NCBI RefSeq assembly: GCF_003025555.1
Contig: NZ_PYMH01000008.1
Coordinates: 62,001-126,000 of the forward strand
DNA: 64,000 bases
From: Photobacterium lutimaris
GTDB taxonomy: Bacteria; Pseudomonadota; Gammaproteobacteria; Enterobacterales; Vibrionaceae
Direction of reading: 5' to 3'
The notes beneath the pieces are model-generated. The model was not told where the DNA came from. It saw only the letters and a list, made by a program, of their open reading frames with translations, and searched no databases. Numbering within the stretch: position 1 is the stretch's first letter; each line of letters opens with the position of its first letter. This document shows, in pieces, positions 8,054 through 16,519 of the stretch. The position numbers were made by a program, and so were the translations under genes.

Positions 8054-9091
8054 CTAAAACTGCGAAAAGCCAGAGTCGACTACCCGGCGTCCTTCTTCGG
8101 CCTCCACCAGCCCCTGGGCGACCAGCATCTTGACACTCTGATCCATGGTCTGCATGCCCATTGCCGAGCCGGTCTGGATCATCGAGAACATCTGCGCCAC
8201 TTTGTCCTCCCGGATCAAGTTACGAATCGCCGGTGTCGCCATCATCACCTCGTGGGCAGCAACACGGCCACCACTGGTACACTTGAGCAGGTTCTGTGAT
8301 ACCACAGCGCGTAGCGACTCCGACAACATGGATCGCACCATCGCCTTGTCATTGCCCGGGAATACATCGATGATCCTATCGACGGTCTTGGCCGCCGAAC
8401 TGGTATGCAAGGTTCCCAGCACCAAATGGCCGGTTTCTGCCGCCGTCAGGGCCAAGCTGATCGTCTCACGGTCACGGAGCTCACCGACCACAATCACATC
8501 GGGATCTTCACGCAGCGAAGAGCGTAGGGCATTATGGAAACTGTGGGTATCACGGTGTACCTCACGCTGGTTGATAAGACAGCGTTTTCCGGTATGGATG
8601 AATTCCACCGGATCTTCAATGGTCAGGATATGGCAATTTGAATTCTCGTTGATGTAATCGACCAACGCAGCAATCGTGGTCGATTTACCCGAGCCTGTTG
8701 CCCCGGTCACCAACACTAATCCGCGTGGAAGCTGGGCGATCTGATAAAACACGTCAGGCACCCCCAGTGATTCCAGGGTCGGGATCTTGACCGGTATCGT
8801 CCTGAATACCGCTGCGCTGCCCCTCGCCTGCTTGAAGGCATTGACACGAAAACGGCCAACATCGGGTAATTCAAATGAGAAATCGACTTCTAGCCGCTCT
8901 TCAAACTCCCGTCGCTGGGCATCGTTCATTATATCGAATACCAGACGGTGTACTTCTGCATGCTCCAACGCTGGTAAACTCAGCTTGCGCACATCGCCAT
9001 CAACCCGGATCATCGGCGGAACACCAGCTGAAAGGTGCAGATCAGAGGCGTTATGCTTTACACTAAAGTCCAGTAGTTCGGTGATATCCAT
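8054..9091 (-). CDS. pilT: type IV pilus retraction ATPase PilT
   Basis: Hexameric ATPase that depolymerises type IV pili, driving twitching, DNA uptake and surface sensing. The 345-residue protein starts MDITELLDFSVKHNASDLHL; Walker A GATGSGKST is at 130-138, followed by the Asp box LTIEDPVEFIH and the His box AETGHLVLGTLHTSSA. ATG 9091 is chosen because GGGGA lies seven bases upstream; the frame extends further only through a TTG. The divergent yggS ATG is at 9115, so the genes are only 23 bp apart and the pilT promoter must lie inside yggS. pilU follows at once. Confidence 0.97.
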   Translation of the reverse strand: MDITELLDFSVKHNASDLHLSAGVPPMIRVDGDVRKLSLPALEHAEVHRLVFDIMNDAQRREFEERLEVDFSFELPDVGRFRVNAFKQARGSAAVFRTIPVKIPTLESLGVPDVFYQIAQLPRGLVLVTGATGSGKSTTIAALVDYINENSNCHILTIEDPVEFIHTGKRCLINQREVHRDTHSFHNALRSSLREDPDVIVVGELRDRETISLALTAAETGHLVLGTLHTSSAAKTVDRIIDVFPGNDKAMVRSMLSESLRAVVSQNLLKCTSGGRVAAHEVMMATPAIRNLIREDKVAQMFSMIQTGSAMGMQTMDQSVKMLVAQGLVEAEEGRRVVDSGFSQF

Positions 9092-9114
9092 CAATTTTCC
9101 CCATAGAATCAATT

Positions 9115-9816
9115 ATGAATAGTATCAAGCAAAATATTGAACAGGTCATCACCCAGATCGGCCTGGCAACAGAAAAATGCGGTAGAGATGCCGAATCGGT
9201 GCAACTGCTTGCAGTCAGCAAAACCAAGCCTATCGCCGCGATAGAGGAAGCGATTGCCGCTGGCCATCGGGCATTTGGCGAAAACTATGTGCAAGAAGGC
9301 GTCGAAAAAGTCCAGTACTTTGCCCAGCAAAGCATCGCTTCATCATTGAGCTGGCACTTCATCGGCCCGATCCAGTCCAACAAGACCCGTCCGATTGCCG
9401 AGCACTTCGACTGGGTCCACTCGGTCGACCGCGCCAAGATCGCCCGCCGCCTCAGCGAACAGCGCCCGGCAGAGATGCCGCCGCTCAATATCCTGCTTCA
9501 GGTCAACACCAGCGGTGAAGACTCCAAGTCGGGACTGGCTTTTGATGACGTTGCCGCGCTGGCAGATGAAATCGCCACCATGCCAAACTTGGTATTACGT
9601 GGCCTGATGTCGATCCCGCAAAAAGCCGATGACTACGACAGCCAGTTCGCCGCATTTTCCAGCCTGGCCGAGACAATGAACAAGCTCAAGGCAAAACACC
9701 CGCAACTTGATACCCTGTCGATGGGAATGAGTGGCGATCTGGATGCCGCCGTTGCCGCCGGCAGCACCATCGTCCGGATTGGCACGGCTATTTTTGGCGC
9801 CCGTGATTATTCGTAG
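9115..9816 (+). CDS. yggS: PLP homeostasis protein YggS (PLPBP)
   Basis: Binds pyridoxal 5'-phosphate and keeps vitamin B6 and amino-acid pools balanced; no enzymatic activity is known. It has the fold-type III TIM barrel of alanine racemase N-domains. The 233 residues include LLAVSKTKP with Lys36 as the cofactor lysine, HFIGPIQSNKTR, and the phosphate-binding end LSMGMSGDLDAA followed by VRIGTAIFGAR. It is divergent from pilT across 23 bp and begins the proC-yggT-yggU run, 99 bp before proC. No strong ribosome site is seen. Confidence 0.96.
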   Translation: MNSIKQNIEQVITQIGLATEKCGRDAESVQLLAVSKTKPIAAIEEAIAAGHRAFGENYVQEGVEKVQYFAQQSIASSLSWHFIGPIQSNKTRPIAEHFDWVHSVDRAKIARRLSEQRPAEMPPLNILLQVNTSGEDSKSGLAFDDVAALADEIATMPNLVLRGLMSIPQKADDYDSQFAAFSSLAETMNKLKAKHPQLDTLSMGMSGDLDAAVAAGSTIVRIGTAIFGARDYS

Positions 9817-9915
9817 TTCAGCGAGAATAACTTGGGTATATAATAGCCACACAATTATAACGTCTAGGAAGGACGTCATTGTCCCTCCCGGCCTTGAATA
9901 CACAAAGGATGTAAC

Positions 9916-10734
9916 ATGGAACAACGCGCGATCGCCTTCATTGGTGCCGGTAACATGGCCCGCTCGATTATCGCCGGCCTCGTTGCCAGCGGCTATGCGC
10001 CAGACAAAATCACCGCAACCGCACCAAGCTCAGCCCGCCGCGAGCCGTTGGCCCGTGATTACGGGATCCACACCACCGACAATAACCTCAGCGCCGCTTC
10101 CGATGCCGATGTCATTGTACTGGCCGTTAAGCCCCAGCTGATGGAAGACGTATGCCGCCCGCTGCAGATCCTCGACTTTTCCGGCAAGCTGGTGATCTCA
10201 ATCGCCGCTGGCATCAGTGCCGAACGCCTCAATCAGATGCTGGCAACCAACTTGAGTCTGGTGCGCGTAATGCCCAACACGCCATCACTGATTGGTAAAG
10301 GGATGAGCGGCCTGTTCGCCTCTAGCCATATCAACCCCAATGATCGTCAATTTGCCGAACACTTAATGCAGGCTGTCGGCGAAGTCTGCTGGGTAGAGCA
10401 AGAATCGGGAATTAACGGTATTATTGCTGCTGCCGGCAGTGCCCCTGCTTACTTCTTCCTGTTTATGGAAGCCATGCAGGAAGAAGCGATCAAGCAAGGT
10501 TTCACCCCTGATCAAGCCCGTATGTTGGTACAGCAGTCGGCGCTTGGTGCGGCAGAAATGGTCGTTGCCAACCCGGATACCGATCTGGCGACCCTGCGTG
10601 CCCAGGTGACCTCAAAAGGCGGCACAACCGCCGAGGCAATCCGCACTTTCAACGAGTGCCAACTTAGTGATACCGTAGCAAAAGCAATGCGTGCTGCCGT
10701 TTCCCGCGCTGAAGAAATGGAAAAATTATTTTAA
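9916..10734 (+). CDS. proC: pyrroline-5-carboxylate reductase ProC
   Basis: Last step of proline synthesis: reduces 1-pyrroline-5-carboxylate with NAD(P)H. The 272-residue product has the Rossmann motif IGAGNMA (9-15), a VMPNTPS segment, the catalytic-domain signature with GSAPAYFFLFMEAM, and the end motif VTSKGGTTAEAI. AAGGA is six bases before the ATG. yggT follows after 9 bp, the usual gammaproteobacterial order, so the genes form an operon. Confidence 0.97.
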   Translation: MEQRAIAFIGAGNMARSIIAGLVASGYAPDKITATAPSSARREPLARDYGIHTTDNNLSAASDADVIVLAVKPQLMEDVCRPLQILDFSGKLVISIAAGISAERLNQMLATNLSLVRVMPNTPSLIGKGMSGLFASSHINPNDRQFAEHLMQAVGEVCWVEQESGINGIIAAAGSAPAYFFLFMEAMQEEAIKQGFTPDQARMLVQQSALGAAEMVVANPDTDLATLRAQVTSKGGTTAEAIRTFNECQLSDTVAKAMRAAVSRAEEMEKLF

Positions 10735-10743
10735 GGTTAGTAT

Positions 10744-11298
10744 ATGAACTCAATTGGTTTTCTTGTCAGTACCCTGTTTGATCTCTACATTATGGTCGTG
10801 CTGCTGCGCATCTGGCTCCAGTGGGCGCGTGCCGATTTCTACAATCCGTTTTCACAGTTTATCGTCAAGGCAACCCAGCCGGTCGTCGGCCCGCTGCGAC
10901 GCATTATTCCGTCCATCGGCTCACTGGATGTCGCCACGCTGCTGTTTGCCTACATTCTGAGCATGGGTAAATTCATCCTCCTGCAGCTGGTGCTGGGCGG
11001 TGGCTTTATGTTTACCCCTGAATATTTCTGGATTGGTGCCCTGTCGCTGCTGAAAGCCGCCGGTGGCCTGCTGTTCTGGGTACTGCTGCTACGCGCGATC
11101 CTAAGCTGGGTCAGCCAGGGCCGTAGCCCTGTTGAATATGTGATGCACCAACTTACCGAGCCATTGACAGCCCCTATCCGCCGTATTATCCCAGCAATGG
11201 GTGGCTTGGATCTGAGTGTCTTGGTGCTATTTCTGGGCCTGCAGTTTGCCAATTTCCTGATCGGTGATGTTGTCGGTCCAATCTGGTTCCAGCTATGA
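10744..11298 (+). CDS. yggT: YggT family integral membrane protein
   Basis: A conserved inner-membrane protein with two YggT domains, each a pair of hydrophobic helices with a conserved loop. The two RRIIP motifs, after PLRR and after APIR, mark the repeats (around residues 45-50 and 142-146). Function is unproven; reports link it to osmotic or potassium balance. At 184 residues it has family length. It sits between proC and yggU, overlapping the latter by four bases. Confidence 0.94.
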   Translation: MNSIGFLVSTLFDLYIMVVLLRIWLQWARADFYNPFSQFIVKATQPVVGPLRRIIPSIGSLDVATLLFAYILSMGKFILLQLVLGGGFMFTPEYFWIGALSLLKAAGGLLFWVLLLRAILSWVSQGRSPVEYVMHQLTEPLTAPIRRIIPAMGGLDLSVLVLFLGLQFANFLIGDVVGPIWFQL

Positions 11299-11588
11299 GC
11301 CAACAGGCCGTTTACCTTGATGGTGACGATCTGATTTTACGGCTCTATATTCAGCCCAAGGCCAGCCGTGACCAAATGGTTGGCCTGCATGGCGATGAAA
11401 TCAAAGTGGCGATCACCGCCCCGCCGGTTGATGGCAAGGCCAATGCCCATCTGACCAAATACCTGTCCAAGCAGTTCAAGGTCGCCAAGGGGCAGATTGA
11501 CATCGAGAAAGGGGAGCTTGGTCGTCACAAGCAAGTACGTATCACCGCCCCCAAAGTTGTCCCGGAGCCCATCAAAGCTCTGTTATAA
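11295..11588 (+). CDS. yggU: YggU/DUF167 family protein
   Basis: A small conserved protein (97 residues) of unknown function from the UPF0235 family. Signatures visible are LRLYIQPKASRDQMVG near the N-terminus, the central APPVDGKANAHL and LSKQFKVAKGQIDIEKGE. Translation starts within the end of yggT (ATGA), so it is coupled. A strong intrinsic terminator 14 bp later ends the yggS/proC operon. Confidence 0.94.
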   Translation: MSQQAVYLDGDDLILRLYIQPKASRDQMVGLHGDEIKVAITAPPVDGKANAHLTKYLSKQFKVAKGQIDIEKGELGRHKQVRITAPKVVPEPIKALL

Positions 11589-11602
11589 CCGACTGCGGTT
11601 TC

Positions 11603-11637
11603 CAGCCCGGCGTCCCCCAAGACGCCGGGCTGTTTTT
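11603..11637 (+). terminator. intrinsic terminator after yggU
   Basis: Perfect 12-bp arms CAGCCCGGCGTC and GACGCCGGGCTG with a six-base loop and a T5 tail. Confidence 0.93.
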
Positions 11638-11733
11638 CATCAGGCGACGTCGTCTGACTATAATGGAACTAAGCAATACCCACTCCCGGTACAGGGACAA
11701 CCCCCGACCCAGTGCGTATAAAAGGATAATTAA

Positions 11734-12171
11734 ATGACTCGTTTTTTCAGCCTATTTGCCCTGTTGCTAACCAGCCTGGGGGCCAGCCTCCCGGCCCATG
11801 CCGAGCAGTTCGAAAAAATCGGTAATTTGGAGGTTCACTACTCCAGCTTCCCATCCACGTTTCTTACCCCCGACGTTGCCAGTACCTATAAAATCCAGCG
11901 CAGCCGATACTCCGCCGTGATCAATATCACCGTACTTGATGCAGGTAAGCCGGGAAAACCAGCGGTAACCGCGGTACTTAACGGCCAGGCTAAAAACCTG
12001 CTCGGCAGCATAAAGAACCTGTCTTTTCGCGAGATAAGGGAAGGCAAGGCGATTTATTACATCGCCGAAATCAAACATGCCAATGAAGAGCGCTTCAATT
12101 TCTCCATCGACATGTCTCACAACGGCACCCGAGGCAGCATCGACTTTAACCAGACATTTTATGTCGACTGA
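11734..12171 (+). CDS. secreted DUF4426 protein
   Basis: A 145-residue exported protein of the DUF4426 family, common in Vibrio and other gammaproteobacteria beside yggU and rdgB; its function is unknown. Residues 1 to about 23 are a signal peptide (hydrophobic core FSLFALLLTSLGASL, cleavage after AHA). The mature part shows the family pattern: IGNLEVHYSSFPSTFLTP, then YKIQRSRYSAVINITVLD and the Asn/Asp-rich end DFNQTFYVD. AAGGA precedes the ATG by seven bases. A short terminator follows. Confidence 0.92.
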   Translation: MTRFFSLFALLLTSLGASLPAHAEQFEKIGNLEVHYSSFPSTFLTPDVASTYKIQRSRYSAVINITVLDAGKPGKPAVTAVLNGQAKNLLGSIKNLSFREIREGKAIYYIAEIKHANEERFNFSIDMSHNGTRGSIDFNQTFYVD

Positions 12172-12209
12172 ACCGACATTGCCGGCTGCTTAGTATCTGT
12201 ATCTACACA

Positions 12210-12231
12210 GGGAGCCTAGTGCTCCCCTTTT
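12210..12231 (+). terminator. probable terminator after the DUF4426 gene
   Basis: GGGAGC and GCTCCC arms around a five-base loop, followed by C and four T. Confidence 0.65.
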
Positions 12232-12283
12232 AATTTCCGGGCAGTGAGATAAGATAGCGCCCTCTTTATTGTGAGGAACTGTG

Positions 12284-12877
12284 ATGAGCAAATTAGTACT
12301 GGCTACTGGCAATCAGGGCAAAGTGAAAGAAATGGCTAGCCTGTTGGCCGATTTCGGCTTCGATGTGGTTGCCCAAAGCGATTACAACGTCTCTTCGGTT
12401 GCCGAGACTGGCACCACCTTTATCGAAAACGCTATCATCAAAGCGCGCCATGCCGCCAAGGAAACCGGCTTACCCGCGATTGCCGATGACTCAGGTCTTG
12501 AAGTCGACTACCTCAAGGGCGCACCGGGGATCTATTCTGCCCGCTTCGCCGGTGTTGATGCCTCTGATGAAGACAATCTGCAAAAACTGCTCACAGAAAT
12601 GGAAGGGGTCGCGCCAGAGCAGCGTACCGCCCGTTTCCATTGCGTACTGGTTATGATGCGCCACGAGAATGATCCTACCCCGCTCGTCTGCCACGGTAGC
12701 TGGGAAGGCCAGATCCTGACCGAAGCCCACGGTGAGAATGGCTTTGGTTATGATCCCATTTTCTGGGTACCGGAAGACCAATGTTCATCCGCGCAGCTTG
12801 AACCAGCCCGCAAGAAACAACTCTCACACCGCGGCAAAGCCCTTACCAAACTTTTTGCTGCCCTGAAGGAAGCATAA
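12284..12877 (+). CDS. rdgB: RdgB/HAM1 non-canonical purine NTP pyrophosphatase
   Basis: Hydrolyses dITP, XTP and dHAPTP to the monophosphates, keeping deaminated purines out of DNA. The 197-residue product (same as E. coli) begins MSKLVLATGNQGKVKEMASL with the substrate-binding TGNxGK motif, then TFIENAIIKARHA, the conserved ADDSGLEVDYL, and GFGYDPIFW. A GTG at 12281 is in frame, but GAGGA lies six bases before ATG 12284. hemW starts three bases after the stop, so the two are co-transcribed. Confidence 0.97.
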   Translation: MSKLVLATGNQGKVKEMASLLADFGFDVVAQSDYNVSSVAETGTTFIENAIIKARHAAKETGLPAIADDSGLEVDYLKGAPGIYSARFAGVDASDEDNLQKLLTEMEGVAPEQRTARFHCVLVMMRHENDPTPLVCHGSWEGQILTEAHGENGFGYDPIFWVPEDQCSSAQLEPARKKQLSHRGKALTKLFAALKEA

Positions 12878-12880
12878 ACC

Positions 12881-14047
12881 ATGCTAGTACCACCACCACT
12901 GAGCCTGTATATCCATATCCCATGGTGTGTCCAGAAGTGCCCTTATTGCGACTTCAACTCCCATGCGCTGAAAACAGATATCCCGGAGCTCGATTACATC
13001 GATGCCCTTATCGAAGATCTCGATACCGACTTGGCTAACTATGATCTCAATCGCCAAGCCCGGCAGCTGCATTCCATCTTCATCGGTGGTGGTACCCCAA
13101 GCCTGATCTCCGCACCGCAAATCGGCCGCTTGCTTGAGGCCGTCAAGCAGCGGATCCCGTTTAGCGACGATATCGAAATCACCATGGAAGCCAACCCTGG
13201 CACCGTCGAGGCCGGCCGCTTCAACGCCTACCGCGCGGTGGGAGTCAACCGCATCTCGATTGGTATCCAGAGTTTCCAAGACGAAAAACTCAAGCGCCTT
13301 GGCCGGATCCATGGCAGCAAAGAAGCCATTACTGCCGCAGGGCTGGCCAAAGAGGCCGGACTCGACAGTTTCAATATCGATCTGATGCACGGCCTGCCGG
13401 ATCAGAGTATCGATGACGCCCTGTCGGATCTGAAACAGGCCATCGCCTTGCAGCCACCGCACTTGTCTTGGTATCAGCTGACTATCGAACCCAACACTCT
13501 GTTCTACTCCAAGCCGCCGGTACTGCCAGATGACGATGACCTATGGGATATCTTCGAACAAGGCCACCAGCTGCTGGCCGAAGCGGGCTACGTCCAGTAC
13601 GAAATATCCGGCTACAGCAAACCGGGCCGCCAGTGTCGCCACAACCTCAACTACTGGCGCTTCGGCGACTATCTGGGGATCGGTTGCGGTGCCCACGGCA
13701 AGCTGAGCTTTGCTGACGGTACCATTACCCGTACCGTGAAGGTCAAGCACCCACGCGGCTACCTCAACCCGGCCAAGCCGTATCTGGATCAGGAAAACCA
13801 GGTTGCTGCCAGCGAGCGCCCGTTCGAGTTCTTTATGAACCGCTTCCGCCTGCTAGAAGCCTGCCCGAAACAAGAGTATGTCGATCGTACTGGCTTACCG
13901 TTATCGAGCATTGAAGGGCCTATCAACTGGGCACTTGAGCAAAACTACCTGGAAGATAAGGGCGAGCAGTGGCAGATCACCGAACACGGCAAATTGTTCC
14001 TCAACGATCTGCTAGCGGCCTTTGTAGACGAAGACGAGCAAGATTAA
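12881..14047 (+). CDS. hemW: HemW, radical-SAM heme chaperone
   Basis: HemW is a radical-SAM relative of coproporphyrinogen III dehydrogenase HemN that binds and delivers heme; older annotations as a coproporphyrinogen oxidase are likely wrong. The 388-residue protein has the [4Fe-4S] motif C16-x3-C20-x2-C23 in PWCVQKCPYCDF, the GGGTPS turn, and the C-terminal HemN-type domain. It lacks the longer HemN N-terminal extension. It is coupled to rdgB, whose end supplies AAGGA for ribosome binding. Confidence 0.95.
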   Translation: MLVPPPLSLYIHIPWCVQKCPYCDFNSHALKTDIPELDYIDALIEDLDTDLANYDLNRQARQLHSIFIGGGTPSLISAPQIGRLLEAVKQRIPFSDDIEITMEANPGTVEAGRFNAYRAVGVNRISIGIQSFQDEKLKRLGRIHGSKEAITAAGLAKEAGLDSFNIDLMHGLPDQSIDDALSDLKQAIALQPPHLSWYQLTIEPNTLFYSKPPVLPDDDDLWDIFEQGHQLLAEAGYVQYEISGYSKPGRQCRHNLNYWRFGDYLGIGCGAHGKLSFADGTITRTVKVKHPRGYLNPAKPYLDQENQVAASERPFEFFMNRFRLLEACPKQEYVDRTGLPLSSIEGPINWALEQNYLEDKGEQWQITEHGKLFLNDLLAAFVDEDEQD

Positions 14048-14145
14048 CGACTCAATCCGCGAGTAGCCCAAACCGATATTCTCGGCCGGAGCTACACGCG
14101 TTTATGCTTGGTTTGCTCTACTACTTTGCAACAGGGGTAGCGGCA

Positions 14146-14547
14146 TCAATTTAGGGTGACGCTCTGCCAGCGTTTGAGGGCGGGAATTTGGGATTGGATT
14201 TCGCTTTCCTTCGCTTGGCGCATTGCCACCTGATCGCACAGCTTCTGGTCGATCAACTGGGAGTGGGACAAGGTATAGGGCAGATCATCGAGCATAAGAC
14301 GGTGATAATCAGCCAGCAGTGCAGATTGCTCGTCATTGAGCTGAACCTTGTGTACCCCGAAATACAGCTGGCCACTGGGCTGGATCTGAAAACTCTCTCC
14401 CTTCAACTCCAGATTGAGCGCCCCATCCTGCATACTCAGACTGTTGTGCCACTCAAACTGGCACACCGGAGCGTCACTGGCTTGGGCCCCCAGTGACAAG
14501 GCAAACCCGACAACCGCTAATTGATACCCGCAAACACGCAACAGCAT
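14146..14547 (-). CDS. short YggN/DUF2884-like periplasmic protein
   Basis: A 133-residue protein with a signal peptide (to about residue 23, ending AQA). The mature part contains VCQFEWHNSLSMQDGALNLE, GQLYFGVHKVQLNDEQSALL and DYHRLMLDDLP, which resembles the N-terminal half of YggN (DUF2884; about 240 residues in E. coli). Position supports this: yggN lies between hemW and trmB in E. coli. It is much shorter than YggN, so it is a short form or truncated relative. GGAG lies six bases before the ATG. It converges on hemW. Function unknown. Confidence 0.7.
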   Translation of the reverse strand: MLLRVCGYQLAVVGFALSLGAQASDAPVCQFEWHNSLSMQDGALNLELKGESFQIQPSGQLYFGVHKVQLNDEQSALLADYHRLMLDDLPYTLSHSQLIDQKLCDQVAMRQAKESEIQSQIPALKRWQSVTLN

Positions 14548-14601
14548 AAGCCTCTCCCCATAACCGGGGCAGGCTAAGGTTGGTCGACCCGCGTTACCCC
14601 G

Positions 14602-15522
14602 TTAAAAAATTGAACGGCCGATCCGCTCAGCCAGCAATTCGAGGGCAGCTGTACCGGCCAGAGAGTTACCCGAAGGATCCAGCTCTGGCGACCATACGGC
14701 GATGGCCATTTCACCGGGAACGATGGCAATGATCCCGCCACCGACTCCAGACTTGCCCGGCATACCTACCCGATATGCAAATTCTCCTGCCCCATCGTAC
14801 AACCCGCAGGTCGCCAGCAGTGCATTCATTTGCTTACATTGAGTTTGGGTGATAATTGTTTTTTTTGCGCCCAAAGGAAGCCCTTTATTTGCCAAGTAGC
14901 TGAAAGTTTTGGCCAAATCAACACAACTCATTTTCAGGGCACAATAGCTGAAGTAATTGGTCAGCACCGGCATCACCTCGTTGTCGAAGTTGCCGAAAGA
15001 GCGCATCAGATAAGCAATCGAGGCATTGCGATCACTGTGCTGCATCTCCGAGGCGGCCACGACCTTGTCGTAGCAAATATGCGGGTTCTGGGCCAGACCG
15101 CGCACCAACTCCAGCATCCGGTATTGCGGGGCAGACAAACGGCTGTGCAGCAGATCCGACACCACCAGCGCCCCGGCATTGATAAACGGGTTGCGTGGAA
15201 TACCGTTTTCTAGCTCGAGCTGGATCATCGAGTTGAAAGCATGGCCCGACGGCTCTTTGCCGACCCGCTGCCAGATCTCATCCGGCTGATACAATGTCAT
15301 CGCCAATGTCAGGCTCAACGCCTTGGAGATCGACTGGATCGAGAACCCTTCCTCGCTATCGCCAGCCTGGATAATTTCACCGTCGTTATAACACACAGCA
15401 ATCCCCAATTTACTGGCCGGAACTTCCGCCAATGCCGGGATATAATCAGCCACTTTTCCTTTGCCGATCAGCGGTCTGACTTCATCTAAAATCTCGTTTA
15501 GCAACTGCTCTGTTGGTTTCAT
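14602..15522 (-). CDS. glsB: glutaminase
   Basis: Serine-dependent beta-lactamase-fold glutaminase converting glutamine to glutamate and ammonia. The 306-residue product starts MKPTEQLLNEILDEVRPLIG; the catalytic SISK (Ser64, Lys67) lies in EGFSIQSISKALS, with later NPFINAGALVV and a glycine-rich SGVGGGIIAIVPG. The frame is open 45 codons upstream, but ATG 15522 has GGAG seven bases before it and gives the usual length. It lies behind the trmB terminator, so it probably has its own promoter. Confidence 0.96.
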   Translation of the reverse strand: MKPTEQLLNEILDEVRPLIGKGKVADYIPALAEVPASKLGIAVCYNDGEIIQAGDSEEGFSIQSISKALSLTLAMTLYQPDEIWQRVGKEPSGHAFNSMIQLELENGIPRNPFINAGALVVSDLLHSRLSAPQYRMLELVRGLAQNPHICYDKVVAASEMQHSDRNASIAYLMRSFGNFDNEVMPVLTNYFSYCALKMSCVDLAKTFSYLANKGLPLGAKKTIITQTQCKQMNALLATCGLYDGAGEFAYRVGMPGKSGVGGGIIAIVPGEMAIAVWSPELDPSGNSLAGTAALELLAERIGRSIF

Positions 15523-15539
15523 TACTTTTCTCCAAGGAT

Positions 15540-15568
15540 AAAAAAGCCAACACGAGGTTGGCTTTTTT
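15540..15568 (-). terminator. intrinsic terminator after trmB
   Basis: AAAAAGCCAAC and GTTGGCTTTTTT arms with a five-base loop. It has a T run on both strands; on the minus strand it ends trmB before glsB. Confidence 0.88.
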
Positions 15569-15626
15569 CGAACAACTGATACACCCTGCGGTGCTTGGCA
15601 ATACCTTGCCAAAATGCGCTTGAGAC

Positions 15627-16364
15627 TTACTCGGTACGCGCGTATTTCATGTCCCATACGCCATGGCCCAAACGGTGGCCGCGGGCTTCAAATTTGGTCA
15701 GCGGACGATCTTCAGGGCGCGGGATGTAAGCACCGTCTGTTGCCGTGTTGCGATAACCCGGTGCAGCGTCCATCACTTCAACCATGTGCTCCGCGTAGTT
15801 TTCCCAGTCTGTTGCCATGTGGAAGATACCACCGATCTTCAACTTCTTGCGCAACATCTCTGCGAATGCTGGCTGCACGATACGACGCTTGTGATGACGC
15901 GCCTTGTGCCATGGATCAGGGAAGAACAACTGTACGCAATCAAGGCTACCGTCCGGGATCATGTGCTCGAACACTTCGACACCGTCGTGACACATGACAC
16001 GTAGGTTAGTCAGACCCGCTTCTTCTGCGCCCATCAAGCAAGCACCCACGCCTGGGCTATGCACTTCAATACCGATGAAGTTTTTCTCTGGGGAATTCTT
16101 GGCCATCTCAACCAGAGAGGCGCCCATACCAAAGCCGATTTCCAGTGTAACTGGGTTATCGTTATTAAATACTTCTTTCCAGTCCAGCATCTGCTGAGCG
16201 AAGTCGATACCCATGGCCGCCCAGTTATTGTCCATGGCCGCTTCCTGGCCCTTGGTCAAGCGACCTTCGCGACGAACAAAGCTTCGTACCTTACGTACCA
16301 GCTTGCCGTCTTCGGTAAATTCGTTCAGGGTCACTTCACCTGACTTTTTTGAAACTTCGCTCAT
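15627..16364 (-). CDS. trmB: tRNA (guanine-46-N7)-methyltransferase TrmB
   Basis: Forms 7-methylguanosine at position 46 of the tRNA variable loop. The 245-residue product has the SAM-binding loop LEIGFGMGASLVEMA, IGIEVHSPGVGACL, and the conserved FFPDPWHKARHHKRR segment, then a C-terminal TKFEARGHRLGHGVWD. The open frame begins 12 codons earlier; ATG 16364 gives the canonical MSEVSKK start. It diverges from mutY over 155 bp. Confidence 0.97.
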   Translation of the reverse strand: MSEVSKKSGEVTLNEFTEDGKLVRKVRSFVRREGRLTKGQEAAMDNNWAAMGIDFAQQMLDWKEVFNNDNPVTLEIGFGMGASLVEMAKNSPEKNFIGIEVHSPGVGACLMGAEEAGLTNLRVMCHDGVEVFEHMIPDGSLDCVQLFFPDPWHKARHHKRRIVQPAFAEMLRKKLKIGGIFHMATDWENYAEHMVEVMDAAPGYRNTATDGAYIPRPEDRPLTKFEARGHRLGHGVWDMKYARTE

Positions 16365-16519
16365 GCTTACTATCCAAACAAAAAAGAAACGGAACGGCAT
16401 TATCCAAAGTTACAGCGCAAGTGCAAGTCTATCGATTGCGACGACCCGGACTTTATGGTGCAATCAGGGCCAAAAATAAGACAGGCGAAGACGGCTGTCA
16501 GTAAAGTGAGCTTGAAACT

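Noticed and set aside
12884..13462. 192-codon antisense ORF in hemW
   Set aside because: Shadow of the radical-SAM coding frame, no ribosome site or recognisable domain.
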